A stretch of DNA of 64,000 nucleotides from Podocnemis expansa (Eukaryota > Chordata > Testudines > Podocnemididae). The notes under the pieces were generated by a model. The model worked only from the letters and a program-made list of their open reading frames with translations. It was not told the origin of the DNA and made no database searches. The position numbers and the translations under genes were made by a program. The stretch is from the NCBI GenBank assembly GCA_007922195.1, contig ML682024.1, positions 6,415,695 to 6,479,694 of the forward strand, written 5' to 3'. Positions 10,801 through 22,149 of the stretch are shown in pieces (position 1 is the stretch's first letter; each line of letters opens with the position of its first letter).

Positions 10801-13800
10801 AAGGGGCAGCCGTGTTAAAGTCCCTGTTATGCTGCCCAACTGGGGTAAAAGGGATTCAAAGTGGATCAGGCCCTAAATGTCCAAAACGTCGATTGAAATT
10901 AAGTAGGTAGCTTCACATTTGATCATGAGACTGACATGTTATGGGGATTGTATTCAATATCTAGCTATCAACCTTAAAGATAGACCTATTCTGCCCTCAG
11001 TAAACATATTAAATTACCATGCATTGCAAATCACAATCACAAGGTAGCAACTGCTTCCCAGATTCCCTCGGGGCAACACCTTAAGTAAAGTTAACTGAGA
11101 AATTCAAAACTTTTAAAGGTGGCAAAGGCAGAAAACATGTTTCAAGACAGTTTCTCACAGCATCACATCTCTGTAACCAGGGCTATCTTTTGTGCCTAAA
11201 GAATTTGCATCAAATAGAGCTAGGTTAGAGTCTGTTACATTATCATGCCCAATCATACCTCTCAAAAGCTAAATATGGGACAACAATCCCCTAAGTGAAT
11301 GGCAAAAAATTGATTAGGCATACAGAAAACTTTAAAACACTGTGAGTATCTTCCTTTAATATAAAGTGTCTCTAACATCTCAGTTTTGGAGTTTATGGGG
11401 TTTTTTTTAATCCAAATCATTTTCAACAGTAAAAGGGAGGCTATAATTAGTATGCCTGGAGTGTAAATACTCTCAGAATTAAAATAAGCAAAATGAGGTA
11501 CAATTGAGATGTGTGTGTCTGGTAGTGGAATATAATAAAGGTTGTTTAACAATTTTTAATTTTTGACAGGTAAAGCAAACCTTATCAAAGCTGCAAGAAA
11601 CAAGAGCATAAATGGATTTGTGAAAGAAAATTATTATTTTTCTAACACATTTTTGGGGAAATAGAAATACAAAGTCTCTTTTTTAAAAATTATTGCACCA
11701 CTGGCAATATCTTTTTCCTTCTGCCTTAAATGACTTTTTATCCTTTCAGTTTTTCATTTCATTTTCCTAGTCATTAGGATTAGTTTCCTTCCATCACAGG
11801 AGTCTATACAAAGTTACATTGTAAAGCCCCACCTTGACAAACTGATTGCATTAGAATCTCTCACAGAAAAAAAAAATAAATCTAATTAACCCAACTTGTT
11901 TTTGCTTATTTTAAAGGATTGCTTTTCTTTCAGGAGCCTTTTAGCAAGTGACAAGCAAAGCATTCACCCTTGACAGAGATGCTAAATGGCTCAATACAAT
12001 TTTGCTTGGGTCTTTCAAGTCCTAAGTCCTCCTCCAGCTCCAGCCTGGCTCCTTTGCCTGCAGCCCAGCTCCCATCCCCTGCCCCCACAGAGAACCATAT
12101 GTCCCTGTGGCCACTACATGGCTGCCTCTGGGAGCCCCACGATTTAGCCCTGCCATCTCTCAGGGTTCCCCCTCTTGCCCAGGCTCAGGGCTGCTTACCT
12201 GCTGGGGCCCACACAGGCCCCAAAGATGCCACCATCTCTGCACAAGTAGCCTGGTGCAGAGGAGAGGGAGAGATTTAAATTTCCCTCCCCCTCTGCTCCT
12301 TCCCTGGCTATGTGCAGCAGGGGGGAGGGACGGTCAGCTCTCACTGCTCCAGCAGGCAGCACAGGCTGCCTGACGGAGCTGAGACAGAAGACACATGGGG
12401 CTCCTCCAGGCTGGGGAGAGGCAGGGCTGCCTGCGCTGTCCCACATGCTCACTGCGCTGGTGAGGGGGGGCCACTGCGCCCCTGCCCACTAGCGCAGCTT
12501 AGAGGGAACATTGCTGCCCACACCCAAGGATTTAATGGGACATTGGGCAGAACAGCTGGGACTCCTGGGTTCTACCCCTGCCTCTGAGAGGGGAGTGTGG
12601 TCTGGTGGTTAAAGTGAAGCTGGGCTGGGAGCCAGGACTCCTGGGCTCCCCCCATTGTGGGGACTCTCATCTCTACCACTCAACTTACTGTGTATGCTCA
12701 TTCTCCTCCCAGGCTGACAGGATTCGTTGTACTAAGTGGCATTTCTGCAGCAGCTGCGGACAGGAGAAGAAAGCAGTGAGTCAGGGCCATTAGTGCTAGC
12801 GGGAGTACTGCCACATGGGTCAGAGACAGGACCCACCCATCACTGCATAAAGTGGGGGAGCAGAAGGCAGCATCAGTTACCTGTTAGAGCAGGGGGCTGG
12901 AAGCTAGGACTCCTGTGTTCTTTTCCCAGCTCTGGGAGAAGGAGTCTCACAATTACAGTGGGGAGCTGGGCACAGTAGATTGGCGTGCTCTCCCCAGCTC
13001 TGGGAAGAGAGTGGGGTCTACTGGGTCCATATGGATGAAGGGCTGGGAGGCAGATTCTGTCCCCCACTGGTACACAGGGGCCAGTTTTAATCCTGCAGAA
13101 AGGATGCAATTGCAGATCCTGGGATATGCCAGCCCCTGCCCCTGATAGTCAACCCCCCACCTCACTCACATGCTTGATGACAGGGCTGTCCGGCAGGGGC
13201 TGAGAGTCGCTCTCAGTGGGCCGAGGGGGTGTGGGGGCCTGAAGCACGGTGCTCAAGCAGGCCTCCAGTTGAGTGTGCAGGAAATTGTTGTAGGTGTATT
13301 TAAAATACAGGTCCTGGGGGAGAGACATACAAACTCGGGTGAGCTGGCATGGGGTGCTGTGCACCAGCTGGCCACAGGACCCAGCTGCTGGGACTGGGTA
13401 AGTGGGTCCCACTTGCCTACCCCTGGGATGTGGCCCCTGTTAGGCAGAGCATGGGGCTTGAGCATACAGAGTGGCAGGTGATGGGTCCAAGATGTGGCCC
13501 CTCTGAGGTGGGGCACAGGGGCTAGCCATATGGCCATACGCTCTGGGACAAGGTGTGAAGGAACCCTTCCCTGACCTGGGACTGGCGCTGGCCTCAGGGG
13601 TCAAGGCAAATCCTTCCCCACAGAACCTGCCGGGGCTCACTTAGCCTCAGCCAGGCCCTTCCCAGTCCCCGTCACCATATAGGTTCAACATTGCCCAGAG
13701 GCTGGGCTAGATAGGCCTGTGCCTGCGCCCCAGCATGGACACCAGGGTAGATGGGCCCCTAGGTCAGACCTCATATGGATGCTGTCCCCAGGGCTGTCCA

Positions 13801-16800
13801 TATGGGACTCCCAACTCTGCACTACCACCCCAGCACTGCCCACAGCTCTTACCAGCATGGTATTGAGGGCATCCAGCTCCAACAGCTGGTCCTGCAGCCC
13901 TGCGTCCCCGGCAACCAGAGCACTGGCCAGCAGCTTCACCACCTGCAGCCGTGTGTTTCCCAGTGGGGGGTCCAGGAGCCCCCATGTCATCTGCAGGGCT
14001 GGCCGCTGTGGGAAGCCAGGGGTCAGCATAGCCCAAGGGTTCCATAATCCAGACTGACAGCCCCCCTACCTAACCAACCAGAACCTGCTCCCCTCCCAGC
14101 ACTGGATAGAGAACCCAGGCTCACAGCCCCCCACCCTCCCAGAGAAGGGACAAGCCCCAGGAGTCCAGTGGTCTTACCTTCGGGGGGTCGAGCAGCAGCT
14201 GGTGGAAATCCCACAGGTGCTGTCTAAGGGCCACCAGGGTGCTGGGACTGGCCTGGCAGAAGCTGCCCTCTGTGCCCTGGGGGCCCAGCTCCAGCTGTCC
14301 ATCCAGGGGGCCATAAAAATTGCCCATATCCCCAGCCTCAGACCTACATGAGATGAAGAGGAGTGAGCACAAGCAGAGCAGCAGGCTGGCCCCGTCCCAA
14401 CCCCCTCCTGACGATCCCACTCCCTCACCTGGCTCTACTCGGCTCCAGCAGCGTCAGCAGCACCTGGATCCCACTGACCACAACAGACTCGACACGCTCG
14501 CCTGCCAGCATGTTCACCAGCAGCTGCTCCACCGTCTCCTGCCTGCAGGGGGAGCCGCTAAGGGGGGTAGCCGGGGGTGGGGAGCTCAGGTCCCCAAACA
14601 CCTGGCCCCTCAGAGTAGCCTATCAGACGGAGTCACACACACCCTGACCTGCCACCCACAGGGGCCAGGTGGAGGATCCACGAAAATCCACGCTTCTCCC
14701 CTCCCAGGGGCCAGCTGGGAATTACCCTGTCCTCTGCCTCAACCCAGAGAGGCCACAATGCAGCAACAGGAGAGGGTACCTGACTTGTCCCCAAACACTT
14801 CCTACTTCTGCTTCCCCATCCTTAACTTGGGTTGATACTGGGAGGGCTGGGATGTCCCCCATCCCCACCCAAGAGCCCCCATCCCTTGCTCCTGGCACTC
14901 ACTTCTCCAGCGTTGCCAACAGCTGGTCAGGTTCAGGACTGTCCTGGAACTGGATCATCTGCTCCCGGCTCAGACGGATGATATCACACAGGGACTGGGA
15001 TGCATTGGAATGTTGCTGGGGGAGGGGGAGACCCAGTTACTGTAGCAATGGGAGAGGAGGCCCCCACTTGCCAGATCCCTGCTCAGGCTCTGTCGGTGCT
15101 GCTAGCTTAGAGGGTGGGACCCCAAGCAGCACTGAGATCATGACCAGTAGGGTGCTGGGGGCAGTGAGAGCCAGGACTCCCAAGTTCTGCCCCAGCTCTG
15201 GGAGGAGAGGAGGGTATACTGGTTACAGCGGTGGAGCTGGGAGCCAGGACTCCTCTGTTCTCTCCCCTGCCCCAAGAAGCAGGCAGGGCTTCCCTCTTGC
15301 AGCTGCCGCACCATGGACCCCACACCCCATGGAGCCCTGCAGAGCTGCTCACATTCTCATCTTTCGAAGGGTGAATCATCTCGATCAACCTCTGTACAAT
15401 CTTCTCTTCATTCAGCCACTGCCAAGGGAACAAAGGCCTCAGTGCCCCTCACTCTGATCCACAGATCCCCGCTGGCTCAGCCTGGGCCCCCTCAACTCCA
15501 CCAGTGCCCCTTGCTCTGACCTGCAGTCCCTTGCTTGCCCACACCTCCAGCTGCATTGGTGCCCCTCGCTCTCAGCCCACAGCCCTGCACCAGCCTTGCT
15601 GATGCCCCTCGCTCCTGACCTACAGCCTCCCAGCTGCTCCTACCCCAGCTCTTGGTGGAGCATTTCCTGCTGACTCAACCTGGCTGGCAACTGTGATGTT
15701 TCCCCAGGCCAGGGGAGTGGCGGGTAAGGCTGGCCTCAGGGGCTGGGGTACAGCCAAGGGAGCACACAATGCCCCAGAAAGTTTCAGCAGAGCACCCTAT
15801 TGGTAGAACCTGAGGTTGCCCTCAAGTAGCCAATAAGGCATGGGCAAAGGGGCAGGTCGTGGCAAACAGGGACCTGGGCAGAGGTATGGAATGACATTGG
15901 GGGGGGGGGGCTACTGGCTGGTGGTAAGAAGGGGTGGAACCAGCATGCTAGAAAAGGAGGGGCCAGCAGGACACCCCACCCCTTACATTGAAGACATCCT
16001 GGCGGAGCGATGGCTGTTCCACACAGGTCAGCAGCCTCAGCAACAGGTCCATGACTGCTGAGGTGCCGATGTGCCGCAGCAGCAGGTTCACAAAGTCATC
16101 CTCCTTGCGCAGGAAGGCCACGATCTGTGGGAGATGAGATGCCTCAACAACCTGGAAAACTTCCCTCCACTTGGCCCGAACACACTTGGCTGCTGACTTG
16201 TCCCAGGGAAGGGGGCCCCAGCTCTGCCTGGGACTGGAAAACATTGGGCAGGGAGGTCCAGCTGAGCCTGTCCCACTCCCACCCCCCTCACCAGCAGCAG
16301 TGTCTCACTTGCAAGAGGAAGGGACCCAAAATGGAATGCCCCAGCCCCATCTAGCCCAGTTTGCCTGCACAAGCTGGTTTAGGAGGGCAGAATCTGCCCC
16401 CACCCAACTCAAACAGAGCAAGCTACAGCCAGGGTATTAGGGGTATTACAGTAAGGCCCTGCATCTCCACCTGCTGACTGAGACTGGATTCCCTTTGCAT
16501 TAGGCACTGCACATTCATGGCCCAAGAGCCACCCCTGGAGCCAAGAACTCACAGGTGGAAGGTAAACTGAGGCAGAAGGGGACAACTCTGGCCCCAAGTG
16601 AGGGGAAAGGCAGGGTCAGAATCCTGGCATTCAGCCTCCCCATGCCTTTGCCCCACCCATGAGGCACCTGGTCTGTTTTGCGGCTGATGAGGATGCCCAT
16701 GACCCTGCTGAAGAAGCTGGCCAGCAGCGGGTTGAGGGCACTGTGGTCCTGTAGGAAGCTGTAGAGGCGCCGGAGCAGCCCCTCATCCTCGCCCAGTGCA

Positions 16801-17367
16801 TCTGTGATGGGGCTCACATCTGACGTCAGGATCTCGCACGACACGCTGGGGTACCTGTGGCAGGTGGAAGCCATGAGCACCTGCCAGTTGGGGACTCAGG
16901 GACAGCCCTTTCCCTGACCCTCTACCCTCAATTCTGGGAGCCAGAGAACAGCTGGGACTGGAGCTTGATTATGCCTTGGTTTGACCCAGCCCCCCAACTC
17001 AGCTGGTGCCCCTTACTCCTGACCCACAGTCCCCCATCAGCCCAGCCCCAGCCCTACCAGTGCCCCTACATCTGGCCCACAGCCCCTGCCAGCCCAGCCC
17101 TGCTGGTGCCCTCCCCTCCTGGCCCTTCCCAGCCCCTCACTTGTAGCGCAGTCTCTCCTCCAGCTCGGTGGGGGGCTCCTGGGTCACACAGCTCACCAGT
17201 GCCTCCATATGCTGTGGCTGCACCAGGAAGTCCAGTAGCTTGCGGTTCAGCACCTTACACTCCTGCAGCACGTCATCCTCATCCAGCAGCTCCTGCAGCG
17301 TCACATCAGAACGCTCCAGCAACGCCTCCATGTGCGAGCCAGAGTGCAGGTCAAACTTCCAGAACAT
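4887..17367 (-). CDS. PPP6R1: Protein phosphatase 6 regulatory subunit 1 (SAPS domain protein), 22 coding exons
   Basis: Regulatory subunit that scaffolds PP6 catalytic subunit and ankyrin-repeat subunits in the cytoplasm. Minus-strand exons in order: 17141-17367, 16668-16854, 15987-16124, 15353-15418, 14903-15015, 14429-14542, 14178-14343, 13853-14005, 13170-13313, 12689-12753, 10031-10146, 9515-9600, 9163-9252, 8965-9062, 7830-7887, 7423-7553, 6962-7077, 6450-6615, 6001-6080, 5572-5677, 5153-5266, 4887-4890. They sum to 2538 nt, 845 aa (human about 881). The start is [12 protein letters not shown], as in the family. The SAPS helical region fills roughly residues 1-500 (for example [37 protein letters not shown]). 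A Glu-rich tract is in exon 17 and the tail is poorly conserved. The ATG lies 6 nt after its acceptor, so the 5'UTR is mostly in a separate exon. The terminal exon adds one base and then TAA; an alternative acceptor at 4874 would add about 38 codons to a stop at 4757. Exon 14 uses a weak donor (GTTCGT). Core is certain; the last exon is less so. Confidence 0.95.
6105..6380. repeat. Minisatellite in a PPP6R1 intron, 'gcccatctaccccggca' unit
   Basis: Four or so diverged units of about 65-70 bp, each with gatcagcccca ... cccatctaccc(c/t)ggca, lie just upstream of exon 19 (6001-6080) on the plus-strand map. Similar units occur at 7130-7260, 13690-13760 and 42350-42460. Confidence 0.6.
6809..6814 (-). 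terminator. PPP6R1: AATAAA inside PPP6R1 intron 17 (possible alternative 3' end)
   Basis: Minus-strand AATAAA sits between exon 17 (6962-7077) and exon 18 (6450-6615). Reading on through the exon 17 donor, the frame stays open until TGA at 6822-6824, eight bases before the hexamer. This would give a shorter protein with about 46 intron-encoded residues in place of the C-terminal tail. The AT-rich stretch just upstream resembles a real 3'UTR end. Use of this site is inference. Confidence 0.4.
7240..7345 (-). repeat. MIR/CORE-SINE-like head, minus orientation
   Basis: Contains 'agaacccaagattcctggctccca' style sequence followed by 'gctaaccactgga', the reverse complement of the SINE head unit, inside PPP6R1 intron 16. 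Confidence 0.55.
10383..12513. mobile_element. 2.1-kb non-autonomous hAT-type element in PPP6R1 intron 10
   Basis: The left end CAATGTTCCCTCTAAGCT and the right end AGCTTAGAGGGAACATTG are perfect 18-bp inverted repeats. Flanks ctgcccat (10375-10382) and ctgcccac (12514-12521) match at 7 of 8, a hAT-type target duplication. The interior is AT-rich from about 10400 to 11950, unlike its GC-rich surroundings, and shows no transposase frame. Around 10690-10840 it carries what looks like the tail of another interspersed repeat. It accounts for most of the large intron between exons 10 and 11. A small relative with the same termini is at 27662-27843. Confidence 0.85.
12540..13030 (+). repeat. MIR/CORE-SINE-like head multimers flanking PPP6R1 exon 10
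   Basis: Copies of 'gggagccaggactcctgggctc' and 'tgggactcctgggttct' types lie at about 12555-12580 and 12625-12650 on one side of exon 10 (12689-12753). Another copy ('ggaagctaggactcctgtgttc') lies at about 12895-12925 on the other, followed by its 'agctctgggagaaggag' partner repeated near 12990. The unit looks like a tRNA-derived SINE head repeated every ~70 bp. Confidence 0.6.
15155..15265 (+). repeat. MIR/CORE-SINE-like head dimer
   Basis: 'gagccaggactcccaagttctgcc' and 'gagccaggactcctctgttctc' type copies about 75 bp apart, each followed by a 'ccagctctgggagg' or related segment, lie in PPP6R1 intron 4. Confidence 0.6.
15440..15660. repeat. Minisatellite, 'gtgcccctcgctctgacc' unit
   Basis: About four units of roughly 55-65 bp, each with gtgccc(c)t(c/t)gctc(c)tgacc and cacagcccc, lie in PPP6R1 intron 3. 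The same unit is found at 16985-17130, 17400-17475, 47330-47490 (reverse), 51560-51690 and 58630-58810 (reverse). Confidence 0.65.
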
Positions 17368-17373
17368 GGTGCC

Positions 17374-20300
17374 CTGCAGGAAGAGAGAAGTCAGTGCAGG
17401 TCAGCCCCCTGCCCTGCCAGAGCTCCTCACTCCCAACCTACAGCTCCCACCAGCCCAGCCCTGGCACTGCCCCTCCTGCAGGGCAGGCAGTAAAGGCCAG
17501 AGCCATCATGGGCTGAACATGCAAAGGGACAGAGCATAGATACTACAGCTGTGAACTAAGTGAGCCGTGGCAGGGATGGGCCCAGGGCCACAAGAAGGGA
17601 GCCTCTGCAAGGAGAAAAAGCAACTGGGGCAGGGAAAGCAGCTTCAGGAGTCCAGCTCACACCCCCTCATCCTATACAAGGGGAAAATGAGGCAGGGCCC
17701 ATGGTGGTGAGATGGCTGGACCTGCTGGAATTCAGTCCTCTGCGGTCAGGAAACCCCAGCCCAACGATCTAAACAGATAAGCTAGGACACTGGGAGACGT
17801 CAGGGAGTTCGTTTGTGCCAGCAACCTCATAGACCCGCCCCACCCCACCATCTGAACCATGACATAGGAAGCAATGGCACCCCCACAACCCAGATTTCTC
17901 TCCTGATTCTTAGAGGTCTGGTCCAGCTGGGCAATATTCCTTCTCTGGTCCATCCCAAGTCCCAGGGGAGACCACCTCACGCTCAAGCCAGCTTGGAACA
18001 GGGAGCAGCAACCACTTGAAGCCCAACAGCCTGACAGCAGCTCACAAATGTTGGGAGGAGCAGGGGCAAGACCCGCCCACGACAATGCTCCATGCACGGT
18101 GGGTGACTCTTGAAGTGTGGCATGTGAATATGATGGGCCATCCTCCACACATCCTGCATGGCCCCCACTCCCATCACTGGCATGTTATGACCTCTACAGG
18201 CCCAGGCTCAAGCCACCCAAGTAAGATCAGGGCCCTGTTGTGCCAGATACTGCACAGACCACCCTCCAACCCATGAGTGAGATCAGGGCCCGGTTGGAGA
18301 CACTGGAACGGAGCCCAGAACCTGAACCTGTACCAACAAGGGCAATTCTCCCTCCCCCATTTCTTAGATGGAGCCACCAGACTCAGCGGCTGCCCCATGC
18401 TTGCACACAACTCCCGCGCCCCAGCCACTAGGCCGGCCTCCTTTACATCATGGGTTCCAGCTCCCCTCCAGCCCAGCCAGCCCTGTTGCAGCCCTACCCC
18501 TGTAGCAGCCAGTTCCCATCCAGTGTCCGAGGGTGTGGCTCAGCCTGCGGTCTGTCAGGCCGTGTGCCCAGCTGGGTCAGGGAAGCCTGAGGCTGGCAGA
18601 TACAGCTTTGAAGGTCTGTCTGCTTCCCCAAGCGGCTGGTTTTGGGTGCCGCTAGAGGAAAAGAAGTGACAGGAAATGGGTTTGCACAAGCGGTTGAGAG
18701 GCAGAGAGAGGAGAACAGAGCATGCGAAGCACGGGGGACCTGCTCCTCAGGACCCCAACCTGCCACTACAACTCCCTGCGCTGACCCTTTGCCTCAGGGA
18801 ACCCCCGTCCACACAGCCTGACAGCAACTTGAGGCAAGAATCATCTCTGGCTGTGTCTGGACTGCACCCTCCATGAGGTGCTCTCATCTCAGCCAGGCAG
18901 GGACTGCCTCTCAGTGTGTCTGGGAGGCCTCTGGCATGACCAGAGCTCTCCACCCGTCTGGGCAGGGCCCTAAGGAGTGCCCGGAACCATTTCCGTCTCT
19001 CCACACTCCCCCAGCCCCATCCTTATTCCTGCCCCTTCCCAGCCTCCCTGGCATGGACATTAGAGCTTCCCCCTCCATCCTCAGCCATCCAGAACAGTAA
19101 CACAACAGAGAGGCAAACCAAGGCACAACACCCCTTCCCTTCCATGGTAAGATCTGAACGCGTAACTCCACAGCCTGCCCTCAGCAGCTCAATGCACAGC
19201 CACACATTCATTATCCCAGAGTGATGCTCACCTGACATTGGGCCACAGAAGCCCAGCCCCGGGGCTGGGAAGACTAGTAAGGAACAGAAGTGGACTGGAG
19301 GTCTGGGGATATGCTGAACTTGTGCCAAGAATGGGATCACAGAGCAGAGCTCACTCCAGACTGAACCTCAGGCCCCTGGCATATCTCAGTTCCCATTACA
19401 GTGAGGATTTAGCTAGCAAGCACTCTGATCAGGGGGCCTGACACTTTGTACAGCGCCCAGCACATCAGAGCCCAGGCACAGGCAAGTGATAATGATGAGA
19501 GCTCAGGACAGGAGCAAAAACAGATGCATAACAGACCCTGCATCTCCTTCCCATCCTTCCTAAGCTAGCCAGCCCCGGCCCACCCCAAATCCCTTCCCTC
19601 CCCTGATGCTCCAGTAAGGAAAACCTCTGTCACGTAGGCATCAGGAACATCCACCCCACACAGTTGCTATAGATGCTACTGCTGCCAGCCATGCCATGGC
19701 GATAAAAACACCACACTCCACCCAGGAGGCCAAGGGCCACGGCTGGCTGCCACCCGCTTGGCACCACCTGCCACGAACCACTGCCCATCTCAGGAAGCCA
19801 TCCATTGGACATCAGCCTGCAGCAGGAGCACCACTAGGCTGGAAAAAGACGCAGGGCTCGGCATGCTGACATTCGAGTCTTGCGTGCTGCCGCCACAACT
19901 GCTGCCACGGCCAGCATGGCAGCAGACCTGGGGCTTGGGCACTGCGACTCGGTGCTCAAGCCCCCTAAGCCTGGTGCCAGCAACACCCCTGCCCTGCAGA
20001 GGGGTGGCCAGCCAGCACTTGGCACAACACACGGCCTCTCAAGATGTCACTCAGCATGCACCTGGATCCCAAGATGTCAGAGCCTGCCCCCTGGCCCCAT
20101 TTGCCCCACACCCCTACCCAGGGGAGTAATGTATATGTCACCACGAGCCCTGTTCTAGAGGCAAGAAACGGAGGCACAGCACAGGAAACAGGAGGGCTGA
20201 GGCAGAGGCCAGGGACAGCTCCGCTGCTTGCCCGCTAGTCAGCAAAGTAACCCCAGTTACAGGATGGGCCCCCTTGCAATTGGCACAGGCGGATCTGGGG

Positions 20301-20805
20301 TGCGGGGTGCAGGGTCCATCCCCCTGCATCAAGGCAGGTCTCCCGTAGCTCCCTGCCCAGGGCTGGGATTTGTCACAGCCCTGGAAGGACCAGCTATGGG
20401 GATGGGGCAGGGAGAGCATTTGTGTAGCACCAAGGTCCCAAACACAACCCCTGATGTAACCCACACCCTGCCCCTGGCCAGACAAATCTCGGGGACGGAG
20501 GCGGGGGGGGGGGTAGGGGCGTCTGTGTGGGGCACCCCCTGCCCGCAGGATTCTCTGGGGGGGTCTCTGTGGGGGCGAGGGGAGTGGGGGGGGCTCCAGG
20601 GGCTGTGGGGGAGGAGTGCGGGTGGGGGAGGGTCCAGATCCCCTCATGGGGGTCCAGGAGGGGGCCAGTCCCGGGAGGTTCCGGGGGGTCCATGGGGGCT
20701 CTATGCGGCGGTGCCCAGGGGTTGGCGGCCACTGCTGGCGGCAGGAGGGGGCTGATCCCAGCAAGGGGCAGAAGAAGATCGTGTCCACCGAGCGGCGCGG
20801 CTTAC
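17374..20805. other. PPP6R1: PPP6R1 5' intron
   Basis: Between the coding start exon (acceptor at 17373) and the first non-coding exon (donor after 20806 on the minus strand). It holds MIR-like SINE tails (about 18220-18300 and 19400-19470) and no other recognisable gene. The 20460-20760 end is very G-rich with many G-runs on the plus strand. Confidence 0.6.
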
Positions 20806-21250
20806 CGGGGCCCCCCCTGGGTGTCCTGGCCCCCGCCGCGATCCCACAATGCCCCGCGCTCGGAGCCCGCAGCCGCTCTGTCTCACTCGCTGCCAGCCCC
20901 CCCCACCCCCAAAGCTTCAGGGCCGGAAACTACGTAGGGACACGCCCCGCGCGGATAGCGGGCGTTCTAGGCCCCGCCTCAAGAGGGGCGCTTCTGCTCA
21001 GCGCCTTCCGGCGCCCGTTCTTGAGGTCAATACGCATGCGCCGCACTCGTCTCTCTTCACCCAGACGCTCCGCAAGAAGGGGGTGCGCAAGCGCAGAATC
21101 GCCTCTCCCACTTTCACCAGTTGCGCGCGCCTGGATAGTACGAGGGGGTGCCTCAAGAAGGGCGCATGCGCCAGTGCAATTCTTCTTTGCCCCGCTTATC
21201 GCTGTGCGCGTACTCCTTGTAAATAGGGTCATTCGAAGCGCATGCGCGGG
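20800..21250. promoter_or_regulatory. PPP6R1: CpG-island promoter of PPP6R1 with NRF1-motif cluster
   Basis: CpG-dense segment at the 5' end of PPP6R1. NRF1-type palindromes of the GCGCATGCGC kind occur at 21032-21041, 21162-21171 and 21238-21247, with a related TGCGCAAGCGCA at 21084-21095. An ETS-type CCGGAA lies at 20923-20928. NRF1 plus ETS sites in a CpG island are typical of housekeeping promoters. No TATA box is seen. Confidence 0.7.
20806..20930 (-). other. PPP6R1: PPP6R1 non-coding first exon (inferred)
   Basis: A GTAAGC donor on the minus strand begins at 20805, immediately downstream of 20806, in CpG-rich DNA. The start end is not defined by sequence. I place it near the ETS-type CCGGAA at 20923-20928. 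The coding exon that follows has only 6 nt of 5'UTR, so an upstream exon is required. Confidence 0.55.
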
Positions 21251-21302
21251 GCCACAGCCGCCTTAAACTAAGGGCGACCGTTTAAAGTTACGTAATCTAA
21301 AT

Positions 21303-21755
21303 CGGGGTGGCCAAACTTTTGGCACTGAGGAGCCCCACAAGTCGATTATTAAACCTTTGAGAGCCGCACTGAGGCATATAGTCATATACTTCTACCTACT
21401 CCAAAATTACTAAGTTTAAAATGCATTGCAAACTTTAATTTTATGATAAAAAGAGGACAAATATTGGTCTACTAATGTCAGATTCTAATAATTACTTAAG
21501 GTTACCATGAAAATTAGGCCTATACAGTAAAAACTTAGCTGCTGCTCACTATAGAAGACTGCAGGCTAGTGACGAGTTCTTTAAAATTCAGACCATGCCT
21601 CACTTCTCCCCACCATCCCTGACCATGCTGTGCTTCTCCCCACTGTCCTGACCCCCCTCTTGAACTCCTTGGTTGGGGCTTTTTTAAATTGATTTGCTGA
21701 TGTTTTTCCAAGAGCCACAATTTTTCATTCAAGAGCCGTAATTTGGTCACACCTG
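21303..21755. mobile_element. hAT-type MITE with perfect 8-bp target duplication
   Basis: The termini CGGGGTGGCCAAAC and TTTGGTCACACCTG are imperfect inverted repeats. The flanks are an exact ATCTAAAT duplication (21295-21302 and 21756-21763). The AT-rich interior has no coding capacity. A close copy of the same family is at 38069-38534 in BRSK1 intron 3. Confidence 0.9.
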
Positions 21756-21797
21756 ATCTAAATTAATAATTTGCTGACTAGTTCTGTGACATAACTG

Positions 21798-22146
21798 TGA
21801 CATCATGGCTGCATGACAGCACCAACCAATGTGACATCATCACTATGAGACAGCCAGTGCAGGGCACATGGACATACTGTCATGTCAACCTGACACAATT
21901 ACTCCAAGGACATGACATCATCACAACTGTGAGGCATCATCATCCAGTGCATGACATCATTGCTGGACATATCAGCTATAATGTCAGCACCCTTGTGGTG
22001 ACATCACTGCAATTAGTCATCACAGGGCATATCATTCTGATCACCACTGTGACCCCATCACTAGCACATCCACTGCATCTGATACACCTCTCAATGTGAC
22101 ATCATCATGGCACCAATGACATCATGGCTCCAGCTGTGTGACATCA
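21798..22146 (+). repeat. Degenerate tandem array with eight TGACATCA motifs
   Basis: TGACATCA occurs eight times between 21798-21805 and 22139-22146, among related words such as gacatatca, gtcatcaca and tgaccccatca. Seven of the eight read TGACATCAT or TGACATCAC. The arrangement looks like a decayed short tandem repeat between PPP6R1 and HSPBP1. TGACATCA is one base from a CRE (TGACGTCA); any regulatory role is inference. Confidence 0.7.
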
Positions 22147-22149
22147 ATT

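Noticed and set aside
10690..10840. Possible virus-derived or retrotransposon coding remnant inside the large hAT element
   Set aside because: Only a short tail-like segment is visible and no reverse transcriptase, gag or envelope frame can be read.
14669..15457. 262-codon plus-strand open frame
   Set aside because: Antisense to PPP6R1 exons 4 and 5 and composed largely of intronic repeat.
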